DNA of 64,000 bases from CALNZV01 sp942491115 (lineage in GTDB: Bacteria; Desulfobacterota; Desulfobacteria; Desulfobacterales; UBA5852): contig CALNZV010000007.1 of assembly GCA_942491115.1 (NCBI GenBank), positions 496,001 to 560,000 of the forward strand. Direction: 5' to 3'. The position numbers were made by a program, and so were the translations under genes. Numbering within the stretch: the first letter of the stretch is position 1; the number at the start of each line of letters is the position of its first letter. The notes under the pieces are model-generated. The model saw nothing but the letters and a program-made list of their open reading frames with translations. It was not told the DNA's origin and ran no database searches. Shown here in pieces: positions 36,088 through 45,163 of the stretch.

Positions 36088-37200
36088 ATGATCGTCGGGG
36101 TGCTGAAGGAAATCAAATCGGAAGAAAACCGCGTGTCGATGACGCCGGCCGGCGTGGAGATGATGGTGCTGAACAAGCACAAGGTCTTGGTCGAACAAGC
36201 AGCGGGAATCGGCAGCGGTTTCAGCGATGACGACTATCTCAACGCCGGTGCCGATATCGCCGAAGCCCCCGAGGCGATCTATGAGGCCGCCGATATGGTG
36301 ATGCATGTGAAGGAACCCATGCCTTCGGAGTACGGGTTGCTTCGAAAGGGTCAGGTACTCTTTACGTATCTTCATCTGGCAGCGTCGGAGGAATTGACCC
36401 GTGAACTCATCGACAGCGGCAGTGTCGCCATCGCCTATGAAACCATTCAAAAGGCCGATGGCACCCTGCCGCTGCTGACTCCCATGAGCGAGGTGGCGGG
36501 ACGCATGGCCGTTCAGCAGGGAGCCAAATACCTGGAGATGCCCCAGGGTGGGCTGGGGGTGCTTCTGGGGGGAGTCCCCGGCGTCATGCCGGCCAAGGTG
36601 GTCGTGATCGGCGGCGGCGTTGTGGGGACCAACGCCGCTAAAATGGCATGCGGACTCGGAGCCAGAGTCTTCCTTCTCGACACCAGCCTCGAACGGCTGC
36701 GCTATCTGAGCGACATCATGCCGCCCAACTGTTTTCTCCAAATGTCAAGTCCGGCCGCACTTCGTGAACTCGTCCCGGAAGCCGATTTGGTCATCGGTGC
36801 CGTTCTGATTCCCGGAGCCAAAGCACCGAAGCTGGTGACTAACGACATGGTGAGTACCATGAAGAAGGGCGCCGTCATGGTGGACGTGGCCATCGACCAA
36901 GGTGGCTGTTTCGAATGTTCCAGGCCCACCACCCACTCCAAACCGGTCTTCGGGCAGGATGGGGTCGTGGTCTATTGCGTTGCCAACATGCCCGGTGCGG
37001 TTCCCAAAACATCGACCATGGCCCTGACCAATGCCACCCTTCCCTATGCCATCGAAATCGCCAACAGCGGGTGGCAGGCAGCCAGTCGATGGAACCCGGA
37101 CATTCTGAAAGGGCTCAATATCGTGGGGGGCAAGGTGGCCTATCGCGCGGTGGCGGATGCCTTTGATCTCGAGTATACGCCGCCCGAATCCCTTTTGTAG
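36088..37200 (+). CDS. ald: alanine dehydrogenase
   Basis: NAD-dependent enzyme interconverting alanine with pyruvate and ammonia, 370 residues. The start MIVGVLKEIKSEENRVSMTP is the family signature. The substrate-contacting VMHVKEPMPSEY, the NAD fold KVVVIGGGVVGTNAAKMACG and VDVAIDQGGCFECSRPTTHS are present. The ATG follows AAGGAGGGGGCT, a strong ribosome binding site. It is likely monocistronic. In sulfate reducers it can supply pyruvate from alanine or fix ammonia; which direction operates here cannot be told from sequence. Confidence 0.96.
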   Translation: MIVGVLKEIKSEENRVSMTPAGVEMMVLNKHKVLVEQAAGIGSGFSDDDYLNAGADIAEAPEAIYEAADMVMHVKEPMPSEYGLLRKGQVLFTYLHLAASEELTRELIDSGSVAIAYETIQKADGTLPLLTPMSEVAGRMAVQQGAKYLEMPQGGLGVLLGGVPGVMPAKVVVIGGGVVGTNAAKMACGLGARVFLLDTSLERLRYLSDIMPPNCFLQMSSPAALRELVPEADLVIGAVLIPGAKAPKLVTNDMVSTMKKGAVMVDVAIDQGGCFECSRPTTHSKPVFGQDGVVVYCVANMPGAVPKTSTMALTNATLPYAIEIANSGWQAASRWNPDILKGLNIVGGKVAYRAVADAFDLEYTPPESLL

Positions 37201-37227
37201 ACAGAGCGCTATGAACGACCGCGGGTT

Positions 37228-38043
37228 TCAGGGAAGGGGCGGTCTGAAAACCCGTTGGGGAAGGTGCTCCAGAACCCGCTGGGCCAAGGCCTGAAACACG
37301 GCCTCGCCCTCACGGTCGGCGTCTGCGTCCCCGCGGGCAGCGGCCTCCATCCGATCGACGGCCTCGGGGTCGCTGCTGTCGAGAGGCGAGTCGATCATTA
37401 CCACCCGGTTGTGGAGCTTTACGTAGATCACCGCACATGACATATGGGTTCTGCCGCCGGGTTTCCTGACGGCAGGACCCAGGATGAGGTGCTGGCTGAG
37501 GCGGAAGGGCGGGGGGGCATCTTGATAGGCCAACAGGGCCCCAAATAGATTCAGGATGTCGATCACCCCATCGGTTATTTCCCGCGTCAAGGCTGCCGCA
37601 CCGTCATCCGCCAGCTGTTGGATATCCCCTTCCGAGAAAGAAAGATCCTGCCTCGCCATGTAGCGTTTAAATAGGGTTCTGACGGTTTCCTGCTGCTTGC
37701 TCTCCACCACATCGGTGTCGACTAGAATTTTTTTGACGTTTTTAAAGCTCAGCATCTCCTTTACCGTCGGGCTTTTCCGCATGGCGATATCATCGGCGGT
37801 CGCCCTGTAGATGGGCAGCTCATTGTCTAACACGACAATTCCCTCCCCCGCTTCGGCAGAGACCGGTACGTAGAGCTCGAGGTCCCGTTCCAGCTTGGGC
37901 GCATATCCCACCTGCTCCAATAGGCGCCGGGCGGACTCCTTGTCGATCCGTTTCGCCCCGTCCGGCCGGCCGAAAGAGTGGATGGTCTTTTTTGCCAGCC
38001 GTTCGAAATCGAGGGCCTGGATCAGCGTTTCCTTGAATCCCAT
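37228..38043 (-). CDS. conserved-looking cytoplasmic protein of unknown function
   Basis: Protein of 271 residues that I do not recognise. It has no signal peptide, membrane segment or cysteine motif. The N-terminus is helical and charged (MGFKETLIQALDFERLAKKT); the middle has FKNVKKILVDTDVVESKQQE. A later stretch, RTHMSCAVIYVKLHNRVVMI, looks like a beta hairpin. The start follows GGGGAGG at good spacing, and codon use matches that of its neighbours, so it is a real gene. It converges with ald, ending 27 bases from its stop, and diverges from gltA, neither of which suggests a role. Confidence 0.7.
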   Translation of the reverse strand: MGFKETLIQALDFERLAKKTIHSFGRPDGAKRIDKESARRLLEQVGYAPKLERDLELYVPVSAEAGEGIVVLDNELPIYRATADDIAMRKSPTVKEMLSFKNVKKILVDTDVVESKQQETVRTLFKRYMARQDLSFSEGDIQQLADDGAAALTREITDGVIDILNLFGALLAYQDAPPPFRLSQHLILGPAVRKPGGRTHMSCAVIYVKLHNRVVMIDSPLDSSDPEAVDRMEAAARGDADADREGEAVFQALAQRVLEHLPQRVFRPPLP

Positions 38044-38178
38044 GGTAGCCTCCCCGCGTCATCGGGTTCTTGAATGCCATCAGGTGGTCGACAACCGATC
38101 ACAGGCGCCACCGGCGGAGAACGGATACGGTGCCGTCGAATCCCTTTCTCCTCTGCCCGTGGGCATACCCATTGATTG

Positions 38179-38194
38179 TGTGGTTTCTATCACA
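38179..38194. promoter_or_regulatory. CRP/HcpR-like palindrome upstream of gltA
   Basis: TGTGG-TTTCTA-TCACA matches TGTGA-N6-TCACA with one mismatch. Its centre lies about 85 bases before the predicted gltA transcription start, a distance used by activators of this family. Confidence 0.35.
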
Positions 38195-38237
38195 CCAACA
38201 AACAACTGTAAATACTCCGAATCTTCAACAATCTATC

Positions 38238-38266
38238 TTGACGGAACCGAAAGGATCGGATACGAT
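38238..38266 (+). promoter_or_regulatory. sigma70-type promoter of gltA
   Basis: TTGACG (38238-38243), 17-base spacer, TACGAT (38261-38266). The AAAGGAG ribosome binding site of gltA follows about 135 bases later. Confidence 0.55.
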
Positions 38267-38412
38267 GTCTTTTTCTTTTACCATTTTGCCCAATATCTGT
38301 TCCCCACGGACCATTCGCATCCACTTCCCCTTCGGGACGACCGATCAACCAATCGCCGATCGACGCCGCTGCACCGGCATCGATCGACAGCAGCGCATAG
38401 AAAGGAGTTGCA

Positions 38413-39696
38413 ATGCCGGAAACCGTCCAGATCATCTTCGAGGGTCGCACGTACGAACTGCCATTGATCGAGGGCACCGAGGGGGAAAAGGCCATCGACA
38501 TCTCCAGGCTGAGAAACGATACCGGACTCATCACCCTCGACCACGGCTATGCCAACACCGGCAGCTGCCTCAGCACCATCACCTATATGAACGGGGAACA
38601 GGGGGTCCTTCGTTATCGGGGTATCCCCGTGGAGCAGTTGGCCAAGCAATCGAGCTTTGTGGAAACCGCTTTTCTGCTGATCCACGGCAAACTTCCCACA
38701 CACAAAGAACTCACCCGCTTTTCGGTGCTCCTGAACGATGCGAGCCTCGTTCATGAGGACATGAAGTTCTTCTATCAAAATTTCCCGAGGGGATCACACC
38801 CCATGGGCATCCTCTCGGGCATGGTCAACGCCCTTCGAAGCTTTTATCCCGAACTCCAGGATGCCGAAGAGGAAATCGACCTCACGGTCACACGCCTCCT
38901 CTCCAAAGTGCGAACCCTCGCCGCCATGTCCTATAAAATATCCAGAGGGCACACGGTGGTGTATCCCCGGCCCGATCTGGCCTATTGCGACAATTTCCTC
39001 AATATGATGTTCGACGCACCGGTCAAGCCCTACATGGTCGACCCGGATATCAGCCGGGCGCTGAATGTTTTCTGGATTCTGCATGCGGATCACGAGCAAA
39101 ACTGCTCGACGTCGGCCGTCCGACTGGTGGGCAGCGGCCGTGTCACGCTATATGCCGCCATTTCAGCCGGCATCGCCGCCCTGTGGGGCCCCCTTCACGG
39201 GGGGGCGAACCAGGCAGTGGTTGAAATGCTCGAAGAGATCACCAATGGAGGAAGGCCCATGGACCACTACATCCAGCGGGCTAAAGACAAGAACGACCCT
39301 TTTCGACTGATGGGATTCGGTCACAGGGTCTATAAAACCTATGATCCCCGGGCAAAGATTATCAGGGAAGTTGCCGATAAGGTACTGGACAAACTCAAGA
39401 TCAGCGACCCGCTGCTGGACGTGGCCAAAGAACTGGAAGAAACCGCCCTTACGGACGCCTACTTCATCGATCATCACCTGTACCCGAATGTGGACTTTTA
39501 CAGCGGCATTGTTTTGAGAGCCATCGGGATACCCACGAAAATGTTTACGGTCATGTTTGCAATCGGCAGACTTCCAGGCTGGATCGCCCAGTGGAAGGAG
39601 AGCATGGACGATCCCAACTGGAAACTCTGCCGGCCCCGACAGGTCTATGTCGGGCCCACGATGACGGACTATGTGCCCATCCAACAGCGGGGTTGA
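38413..39696 (+). CDS. gltA: citrate synthase (Si type)
   Basis: Condenses acetyl-CoA and oxaloacetate to citrate; 427 residues, the size of the Gram-negative type II enzyme. Signatures: LDHGYANTGSCLSTITYMNG, LRYRGIPVEQLAKQS, the active-site HADHEQNCSTSAVRLVGSG, GPLHGGANQAVVEMLEEI with the second His, and DAYFIDHHLYPNVDFYSGIV near the catalytic Asp. Many sulfate reducers use the unrelated Re-citrate synthase, so a Si enzyme is worth noting. The start follows AAAGGAG. The rhomboid gene begins 30 bases downstream and may share its transcript. Confidence 0.96.
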   Translation: MPETVQIIFEGRTYELPLIEGTEGEKAIDISRLRNDTGLITLDHGYANTGSCLSTITYMNGEQGVLRYRGIPVEQLAKQSSFVETAFLLIHGKLPTHKELTRFSVLLNDASLVHEDMKFFYQNFPRGSHPMGILSGMVNALRSFYPELQDAEEEIDLTVTRLLSKVRTLAAMSYKISRGHTVVYPRPDLAYCDNFLNMMFDAPVKPYMVDPDISRALNVFWILHADHEQNCSTSAVRLVGSGRVTLYAAISAGIAALWGPLHGGANQAVVEMLEEITNGGRPMDHYIQRAKDKNDPFRLMGFGHRVYKTYDPRAKIIREVADKVLDKLKISDPLLDVAKELEETALTDAYFIDHHLYPNVDFYSGIVLRAIGIPTKMFTVMFAIGRLPGWIAQWKESMDDPNWKLCRPRQVYVGPTMTDYVPIQQRG

Positions 39697-39726
39697 CCAT
39701 CAAGAAGACGGTTGAGGAGACTCCGC

Positions 39727-41202
39727 ATGCTCATCATTCCCATTACCGGCAACCTTAGTTGGCGAAATCCGCCGTGGCTGACCCTTCTGTTGATTCTCCT
39801 CAACACCGTCGTCTTTTTCGGGATTCAGGGTGAGGATCAGGCGCGGTACGAAGAGGCGTTTGGGTTTTATATGGAATCGGGGCTCGCCCGGATGGAGGTC
39901 GACCGGTACCGTGCCGAGAAGGGGTCTCTTCCCCCTCTGCCGAGACGGGTCCGAAAACAGGAACTGACCGAAGAGGAAACCCTCTTTGTCAGGGCCATGC
40001 AAATGCGCAAGGACGCTGCGTTCATGGCCCGGCTAGAGGCCGGGGAGGTCATTCGCCCGGGTGATCCCGACCACAGCCGTTGGCGGAGAAACCGGGACGA
40101 GTTCAACACCCTCATGGCGTCGGTGGTTTCTGTCTCATACGGTTACCGTCCGGCCGTCCACAACCCCGCCACGCTTCTGACCGCCCAGTTCCTCCACGGC
40201 GGCTTCGGACATCTGCTGGGCAACATGATTTTCTTGTGGTTGTTCGGGTGCATGCTTGAAATGGGTCTTGGGCGCTTTCAGTTTATTGCCATCTATCTGA
40301 TATCCGGGACGGTCGGAAACATCTTCTTCGGTCTCTTCGACCCCCAATCCACCATCCCCCTGGTGGGGGCATCCGGGGCCATTGCGGGTCTAATGGGGGC
40401 GCTGCCCGCCGTGTACGGTCGAAGCAAGGTGACCTTTTTTTTCACCAGCGGATTTTTCTTCGCCAATGTTAAACTGCCGGCCATCGCCCTCCTGCCCCTT
40501 TGGCTGGGGAAGGAAATCTATTCTCAACTCAGTGCCGGCGATGCCAGCAATGTGGCGTTCATGGCCCATGCCGGAGGCATATTGGCAGGAGCGCTTCTGG
40601 GATGGCTGGTTGGTCGTCTGGGATTGGTGAGCGACACCACGGTGTTCGAGGAGCCGCCGGCGGAAGATGTCGCCACCCGGCTGGAAAGTGCTCTGGACCA
40701 TATGGAGGCGCTTCGATTTGACGAAGCCAAGCGCCAGCTTATCGACATTCTGGCCCTTTCCCCGGATCACCCCGAGGCCATGGGGTATCTATACAACATC
40801 GAAAAGCACCAGCCGAACACCCCAGACTATCACACTGCCGCCGTTTGCTACCTGCGGCTGTTGTCCAAGAACCAAGCCACCGTCGACCACGCCCATCGGG
40901 TCTATTCGGAGTACTTGGAACTGGTGAGATCGCCCAGATTGCCACCGGATCTTTACACCCGCCTGACCATCGTCTTTTCGGATGCCGGTCACACCCGGGC
41001 CGCCGGGAAAATACTCTCCGCCCTGTTGAAAAAAGCACCGGATCTCCAGGGACTCCCCACCGCACTGCTCAAGCTGTCGAGTGCCTATCAGCGAGAGGGC
41101 CAGCTGGATCAGGCATCCAAATGCCGCCGGCTTCTGCGTCAACGGTATCCACTCTCCAACGAGGCACAGATCGCGGGACAGCTTCTCCAGTCAGCCGGAT
41201 AG
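39727..41202 (+). CDS. rhomboid-family intramembrane serine protease with C-terminal TPRs
   Basis: Membrane protein of about 491 residues. One N-terminal hydrophobic segment (WLTLLLILLNTVVFFGIQG) is followed by a 100-residue charged soluble insert before the rhomboid core. The core has LHGGFGHLLGNMIFLWLFGC, the catalytic Ser in GASGAIAGLMGA (about residues 213-225) and the catalytic His in MAHAGGILAGALLGWLVGRL. From about residue 310 to the end there are TPR-like helices (LSSAYQREGQLDQASKCRRL). The ATG at MLIIPITGN follows GAGGAG; the TTG five codons upstream falls on that site. The soluble insert and TPR tail probably select substrates; the substrate is unknown. Confidence 0.9.
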   Translation: MLIIPITGNLSWRNPPWLTLLLILLNTVVFFGIQGEDQARYEEAFGFYMESGLARMEVDRYRAEKGSLPPLPRRVRKQELTEEETLFVRAMQMRKDAAFMARLEAGEVIRPGDPDHSRWRRNRDEFNTLMASVVSVSYGYRPAVHNPATLLTAQFLHGGFGHLLGNMIFLWLFGCMLEMGLGRFQFIAIYLISGTVGNIFFGLFDPQSTIPLVGASGAIAGLMGALPAVYGRSKVTFFFTSGFFFANVKLPAIALLPLWLGKEIYSQLSAGDASNVAFMAHAGGILAGALLGWLVGRLGLVSDTTVFEEPPAEDVATRLESALDHMEALRFDEAKRQLIDILALSPDHPEAMGYLYNIEKHQPNTPDYHTAAVCYLRLLSKNQATVDHAHRVYSEYLELVRSPRLPPDLYTRLTIVFSDAGHTRAAGKILSALLKKAPDLQGLPTALLKLSSAYQREGQLDQASKCRRLLRQRYPLSNEAQIAGQLLQSAG

Positions 41203-41256
41203 CCCTGCCACGAGTTGACCACCTTTGCCTGCGGGTAGAATTGGGAGCCTCTGGAT

Positions 41257-42699
41257 TCAGTAGCTCTTGAGGCGTTCCAGGAACTGCCGAGCAATGGGGG
41301 CCACCTCGTCGTTGGGATACTTCTTCAGCATTGCTCCAAGGATTTTCCTGGCTTTTTCAGTTTTACGCAGGCCGGTGTGAAGGGTTTGGGCGGCTTGGAA
41401 ATAGGCGCGGGCCACCTCGTGGCTCGCGGGATGGGCCTTGATCAGGCGGTTGTAGGCGCCAAGGGCATCCTCCGGCCTGTCGTTTTCATTGAACCATGCC
41501 CCCAGCTTGAGCATGATCGCCGGTTCGGCGCTGAAGTCGGGCTTTACCGCCACCAGATCCGCGTATACCTGGGATGCCCGAAGCATCTTGTTTTCTCCCA
41601 CCAGCTGATCGACATAGGCATCTCCCTCTTCGATCATTTTTTGGGGCCGGTTGGCGGTCTTTATCAATTTGAAATAGCGCTCACGGATGACAGCGGCATT
41701 GGCCCGATTGCTACGGATGGCCATATCGATCTGGTCGATGGCGTCATCGAGCCGGCCCTCACGAATCAGGGGTGCCACCTGGGTCATGATCTGGTCTTCG
41801 GCGCTGATCTCCACGGGTTCCACCGGTTTTCCCTCTCCGCTATGGAAGTCATCGAGATCAACCTTGTAGCCAATGTCCTCACTGTACTGAAGCAGAACAT
41901 ATCCCATCAGGTGATAGGAAATAATCGAGTAGTAGCTTTCTCCGATACTGAAGAGGAAAAAATGAGATTGCTCGGGCAGATATTGAATGATGGAATAAAA
42001 AAGGGCGGTCGGCGCACCGTTTAACAGGATCAGAAAAAAGTACATCAGAAGATATCCCCAACCGATTCGAAGGGCGAGAGGGACAAAGAGGAAGGGGTTC
42101 ACAGCAGAAAAAAGACTGTTGGTGGTGACCAGCAGTATCAGCATCGACGGGAAAAGCAGTACCAAAAACACGACGAGAATGCCAAGGGCAAAAAGGCCTA
42201 AAGTGGCTGCGACGAAAAAGCTTGCGGCGCCCAAAATGACGAACAGGATGATCTGTTTGATGACCGGGCCGAAATCCTTAGTGATGAGTTCAGCTGAAAG
42301 GGTCGGTGGCCGCAAGTCGCCGCCGGCTGTTCTCTTAAGTGCTTCGAAGGAGTATTTTATTCGAAGGGCCCAGATAAATCCCATCGCAAGGCCACCGATA
42401 ATGCCCATCTCTTTGAAAATGACAGCACCGGTTGCAAGAATCAGCATCAGGCATAACGGAAAAAGGCCGAACGGATAGAGGAAAAACTTGTGGAGACGCC
42501 TCCAGAACGGCTCTACCACGTTCGAAACCCCCAGCCACTCCGCCGGCAGGTTGCAACTCGGACAAAGACGCATTTTTTCGGCGCCAGGGTACCCGTCCCG
42601 ACGGCGCACGACGGTGCAGGCGCCGCAGAAGCTGATGCGGCAGCGGGGACAGGAAAAATATGCGGGCTGGTTCGGATGGAACTTACAGGAAATAGTCAT
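41257..42699 (-). CDS. B-box-type zinc finger, multi-TM, TPR protein
   Basis: Protein of 480 residues in three parts. Residues about 1-60 form a B-box-like or treble-clef zinc site (CKFHPNQPAYFSCPRCRISF, then CGAC and LCPSCNLPAEW). Residues about 75-300 hold roughly six membrane segments (FGLFPLCLMLILATGAVIF, IILFVILGAASFFVAATLGL, LLFPSMLILLVTTNSLFSAV), resembling DUF4013-like membrane domains. Residues about 310-480 are TPRs (LIREGRLDDAIDQIDMAIRS). I start at 42699 because GGAG sits six bases before it and touches the ATG at 42705. It converges with the rhomboid-TPR gene; both end in TPRs, which may point to a common process. No enzymatic motif is seen. Confidence 0.8.
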   Translation of the reverse strand: MTISCKFHPNQPAYFSCPRCRISFCGACTVVRRRDGYPGAEKMRLCPSCNLPAEWLGVSNVVEPFWRRLHKFFLYPFGLFPLCLMLILATGAVIFKEMGIIGGLAMGFIWALRIKYSFEALKRTAGGDLRPPTLSAELITKDFGPVIKQIILFVILGAASFFVAATLGLFALGILVVFLVLLFPSMLILLVTTNSLFSAVNPFLFVPLALRIGWGYLLMYFFLILLNGAPTALFYSIIQYLPEQSHFFLFSIGESYYSIISYHLMGYVLLQYSEDIGYKVDLDDFHSGEGKPVEPVEISAEDQIMTQVAPLIREGRLDDAIDQIDMAIRSNRANAAVIRERYFKLIKTANRPQKMIEEGDAYVDQLVGENKMLRASQVYADLVAVKPDFSAEPAIMLKLGAWFNENDRPEDALGAYNRLIKAHPASHEVARAYFQAAQTLHTGLRKTEKARKILGAMLKKYPNDEVAPIARQFLERLKSY

Positions 42700-42824
42700 C
42701 GGCATCTCCGTTGAAATCGGTTCGGAAGGGGTCGAGACACCGACGGCAAACGCCGCTTCGTCTGTTCACTCATCTGTCAAACCCTGTCGCTCTTGCTGCC
42801 AGCCGCAACGGTCCCGAAAATCGG

Positions 42825-44087
42825 TCAACGCGCCTCCTGGCTCTCACTGCGGGACTTGGGGAGGATCAGGTTTAGAAACACACCTAGTATTCCGGACAAT
42901 CCGATGCCTTCCAAAGCGAATTTACCCAGGGAGAAAGTCATTCCTCCGATACCAAAAACCAGGATGAGGGCCACGATGGCCAGATTCCTGGGTTCGAGAA
43001 GGTCATCGCCTGCTCTGACGAGACTGTTGAGGCCCACCACCATAATAGCCCCGAAAAGCAGCAGCATGATCCCCCCCATCACCGGCACGGGAACGGTCTG
43101 GAGAAGGGCACCCACCTTTCCCACAAATGCCAGCAGAATGGCAAATATGGCCGCCCAGGTCATGATGGCCGGATTGAAGATCTTGATGAGAGCGACGGCC
43201 CCGGTGACCTCAGAGTAGGTGGTATTGGGAGGCCCCCCCAAAACAGAGGCAAAGGATGTGGCCAGCCCGTCTCCCAGCATGGTGTTTTCGATCCCCGGAT
43301 CGTTCAGGTAATCTCTGCCGGTGACCGATCCAACCGCAAGGATGTCGCCGAAGTGCTCGATGGCCGGTGCAATGGCGACCGGTACGATAAAAAACATGGC
43401 CTCAAGGTTCCATTCCGGAAACACGAAGTTGGGCACGGAAATCCACGGTGCCTGACCGACCCGTGACAGATCGACAAGGCCAAAAGGAATGGAAACCAGA
43501 TAGCCAACCAAAATGCCGCAAAGAATGGGAATCAACCGGAGCATGCCTCGACCCAGGAGGGACACGAAGATAGTCGTGGCCAGAGCGATCATGGAGATGA
43601 TCATTGCATGATCTCCCTGCACCAATACGGCCGCACCGTCTCCGGTTTTTCCCATGGCCATGTTGACGGCTACCGGGGCAAGAATCAGTCCGATCACCAT
43701 GATGACCGGACCAGTCACCACCGGGGGAAGAATACGATGGATCACCCCGCTGCCCTGCCAGCGGATCAACAAACTCAACACCACATAGAGCAGTCCCGCA
43801 GCCGCCAGTCCGCACATGGTCGAAGGGATCCCCCACGTCTGAACCCCGTAAATGATCGGTGCGATAAAGGCAAAAGAAGAGGCCAAAAATACCGGCACCT
43901 TGCCTCGGGTCACCGCCTGAAAGATGAGGGTGCCTGCACCGGCGGTGAACAGCGCCACATTGGGATCGAGTCCGGTGAGAAGCGGTACCAGAACCAGGGC
44001 GCCGAAAGCCACAAAAAGCATCTGGGCCCCAACAAGGCTGTCGCGGATGGAAAACTGGTAATCAGAAGGGGGTGCGGGGATCGCCAT
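42825..44087 (-). CDS. uraA: uracil permease (NCS2 family)
   Basis: Inner-membrane uracil:proton symporter of 420 residues with the 14-segment NCS2 fold. Family features include SLVGAQMLFVAFGALVLVPL near the start, SSFAFIAPIIYGVQTWGIPS, the substrate-binding Glu region APAIEHFGDILAVG and the GGPPNTTYSEVTGAVALIKI motif. It follows upp by about 85 bases on the same strand, the common upp-uraA operon for uracil salvage. The assignment as uracil rather than xanthine transporter rests on that pairing and on the sequence motifs. Confidence 0.95.
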   Translation of the reverse strand: MAIPAPPSDYQFSIRDSLVGAQMLFVAFGALVLVPLLTGLDPNVALFTAGAGTLIFQAVTRGKVPVFLASSFAFIAPIIYGVQTWGIPSTMCGLAAAGLLYVVLSLLIRWQGSGVIHRILPPVVTGPVIMVIGLILAPVAVNMAMGKTGDGAAVLVQGDHAMIISMIALATTIFVSLLGRGMLRLIPILCGILVGYLVSIPFGLVDLSRVGQAPWISVPNFVFPEWNLEAMFFIVPVAIAPAIEHFGDILAVGSVTGRDYLNDPGIENTMLGDGLATSFASVLGGPPNTTYSEVTGAVALIKIFNPAIMTWAAIFAILLAFVGKVGALLQTVPVPVMGGIMLLLFGAIMVVGLNSLVRAGDDLLEPRNLAIVALILVFGIGGMTFSLGKFALEGIGLSGILGVFLNLILPKSRSESQEAR

Positions 44088-44171
44088 GAAGCCTCCTTTA
44101 TCGCATTTATGGATAAACCGCTAAAGGTTGCCGCCGGATCGCCACGGAGGGTGGAGAATCTCTGTGCGGTC

Positions 44172-44798
44172 CTATTTGGTTCCGAAGATCTTGTCACCGG
44201 CATCACCAAGCCCGGGGAGAATGTAGCCGATATCGTTCAGACGGTCGTCGACGGCCGCTACGAAGATGTCGACATCCGGATGGGTGGCTTCGACCTTTCG
44301 AAGGCCCTCGGGTGCAGCCACCAGGAACAGCCCCTTGATCTGCTTGCAGCCGGCAGCCTTCACCATTTCAATGGTTTTGACCAGGGTGCCTCCGGTGGCC
44401 AGCATGGGGTCCAGAATAAGGGCGATTCGCTCCTGGATGTTGCTGGTCATTTTCATGTAATATTGAACCGGCTCCAGGGTCTCCTCGTTTCGGTATAGAC
44501 CGACGACGCTCACTTTGGCGGACGGGATCAGGCTGAGGACACCGTTCATCATTCCCAGCCCCGCTCTTAAAATGGGCACCACCGTTATTTTTTTCCCCTT
44601 GATTCGGTCGATTTCGACAGGCCCCGCCCATCCGTTGATGGTTCTTTTCTCGGTTTCCAGATCTTTTGTGGCTTCAAACGTCAGCAAGGCGGCCAGTTCC
44701 GATGCGATGTCACGGAAATCCTTTACGGTAATATTGTCCTCACGCATGAGCCCCAATTTGTGCTTTACCAGTGGATGGTCAACGATGCGAACGGGCAC
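44172..44798 (-). CDS. upp: uracil phosphoribosyltransferase
   Basis: Makes UMP from uracil and PRPP in pyrimidine salvage. Starting at a GTG (44798) behind AAGGAGGAGATC gives 208 residues, exactly the usual length, beginning MPVRIVDHPLVKHKLGLMR. The VVPILRAGLGMMNGVLSLIP segment and the PRPP loop LILDPMLATGGTLVKTIEMV are diagnostic, as is the C-terminal IGYILPGLGDAGDKIFGTK. An upstream open extension to 44996 is Pro/Ser-rich and not part of the family. The gene leads uraA. Confidence 0.96.
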   Translation of the reverse strand: MPVRIVDHPLVKHKLGLMREDNITVKDFRDIASELAALLTFEATKDLETEKRTINGWAGPVEIDRIKGKKITVVPILRAGLGMMNGVLSLIPSAKVSVVGLYRNEETLEPVQYYMKMTSNIQERIALILDPMLATGGTLVKTIEMVKAAGCKQIKGLFLVAAPEGLRKVEATHPDVDIFVAAVDDRLNDIGYILPGLGDAGDKIFGTK

Positions 44799-45163
44799 GA
44801 TCTCCTCCTTTTCTTGCCGGACCGACCACGCACCGGAATCGATCGTGCCGACCGGCGGCCAGAAATGATGGGTGGTTCCAACGAGGTGCCATCGGGATGA
44901 GGCAAAGGAATGCATGGTGCAGGGACCGCGGAACGACAGTCGACCGCTCGCATCAAGAGGTTCGGACCGGTCGACGCAAGCGGGGGCGGCTTCCATGAGG
45001 CGTTTTCCGCGAAACCATCAACCCTGACCTTTGCAAAACCGGCCCTTTTATAGGAAGGGCCGGTTTATAAAATCAACCATAAAAAGAGGGGACCGGTGCC
45101 CGTCTGAGGGGGGAGGGGGTGATCATCGGGCCACCGGACGTGCGACAACGGATCGCGAGGCAT
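44799..45163. other. leader region upstream of upp, with terminator
   Basis: About 365 bases between the small exported protein gene and upp, both on the minus strand. Apart from the hairpin at 45036-45066, the 230 bases ahead of upp contain no pyrimidine attenuator I can recognise and no convincing promoter. Confidence 0.45.
45036..45066. terminator. terminator hairpin after the small exported protein gene
   Basis: A perfect 12-bp stem, AAACCGGCCCTT paired with AAGGGCCGGTTT, around a 7-base loop. The stem ends run into TTT on both strands. It lies about 100 bases beyond the stop of the minus-strand gene at 45164 and ahead of upp, separating the two transcripts. Confidence 0.75.

Larger units (their letters stand above)
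38044..38412. other. divergent region upstream of gltA
   Basis: About 370 bases between the unknown protein and gltA. It holds a CRP-like site and a good promoter reading towards gltA, giving a leader of about 140 bases. I see no RNA gene or riboswitch fold I can name in that leader. Confidence 0.5.

Noticed and set aside
44799..44996. N-terminal extension of upp
   Set aside because: The GTG start at 44798 has a strong ribosome binding site and gives the standard 208-residue enzyme; the upstream part is Pro/Ser/Trp-rich and unrelated.
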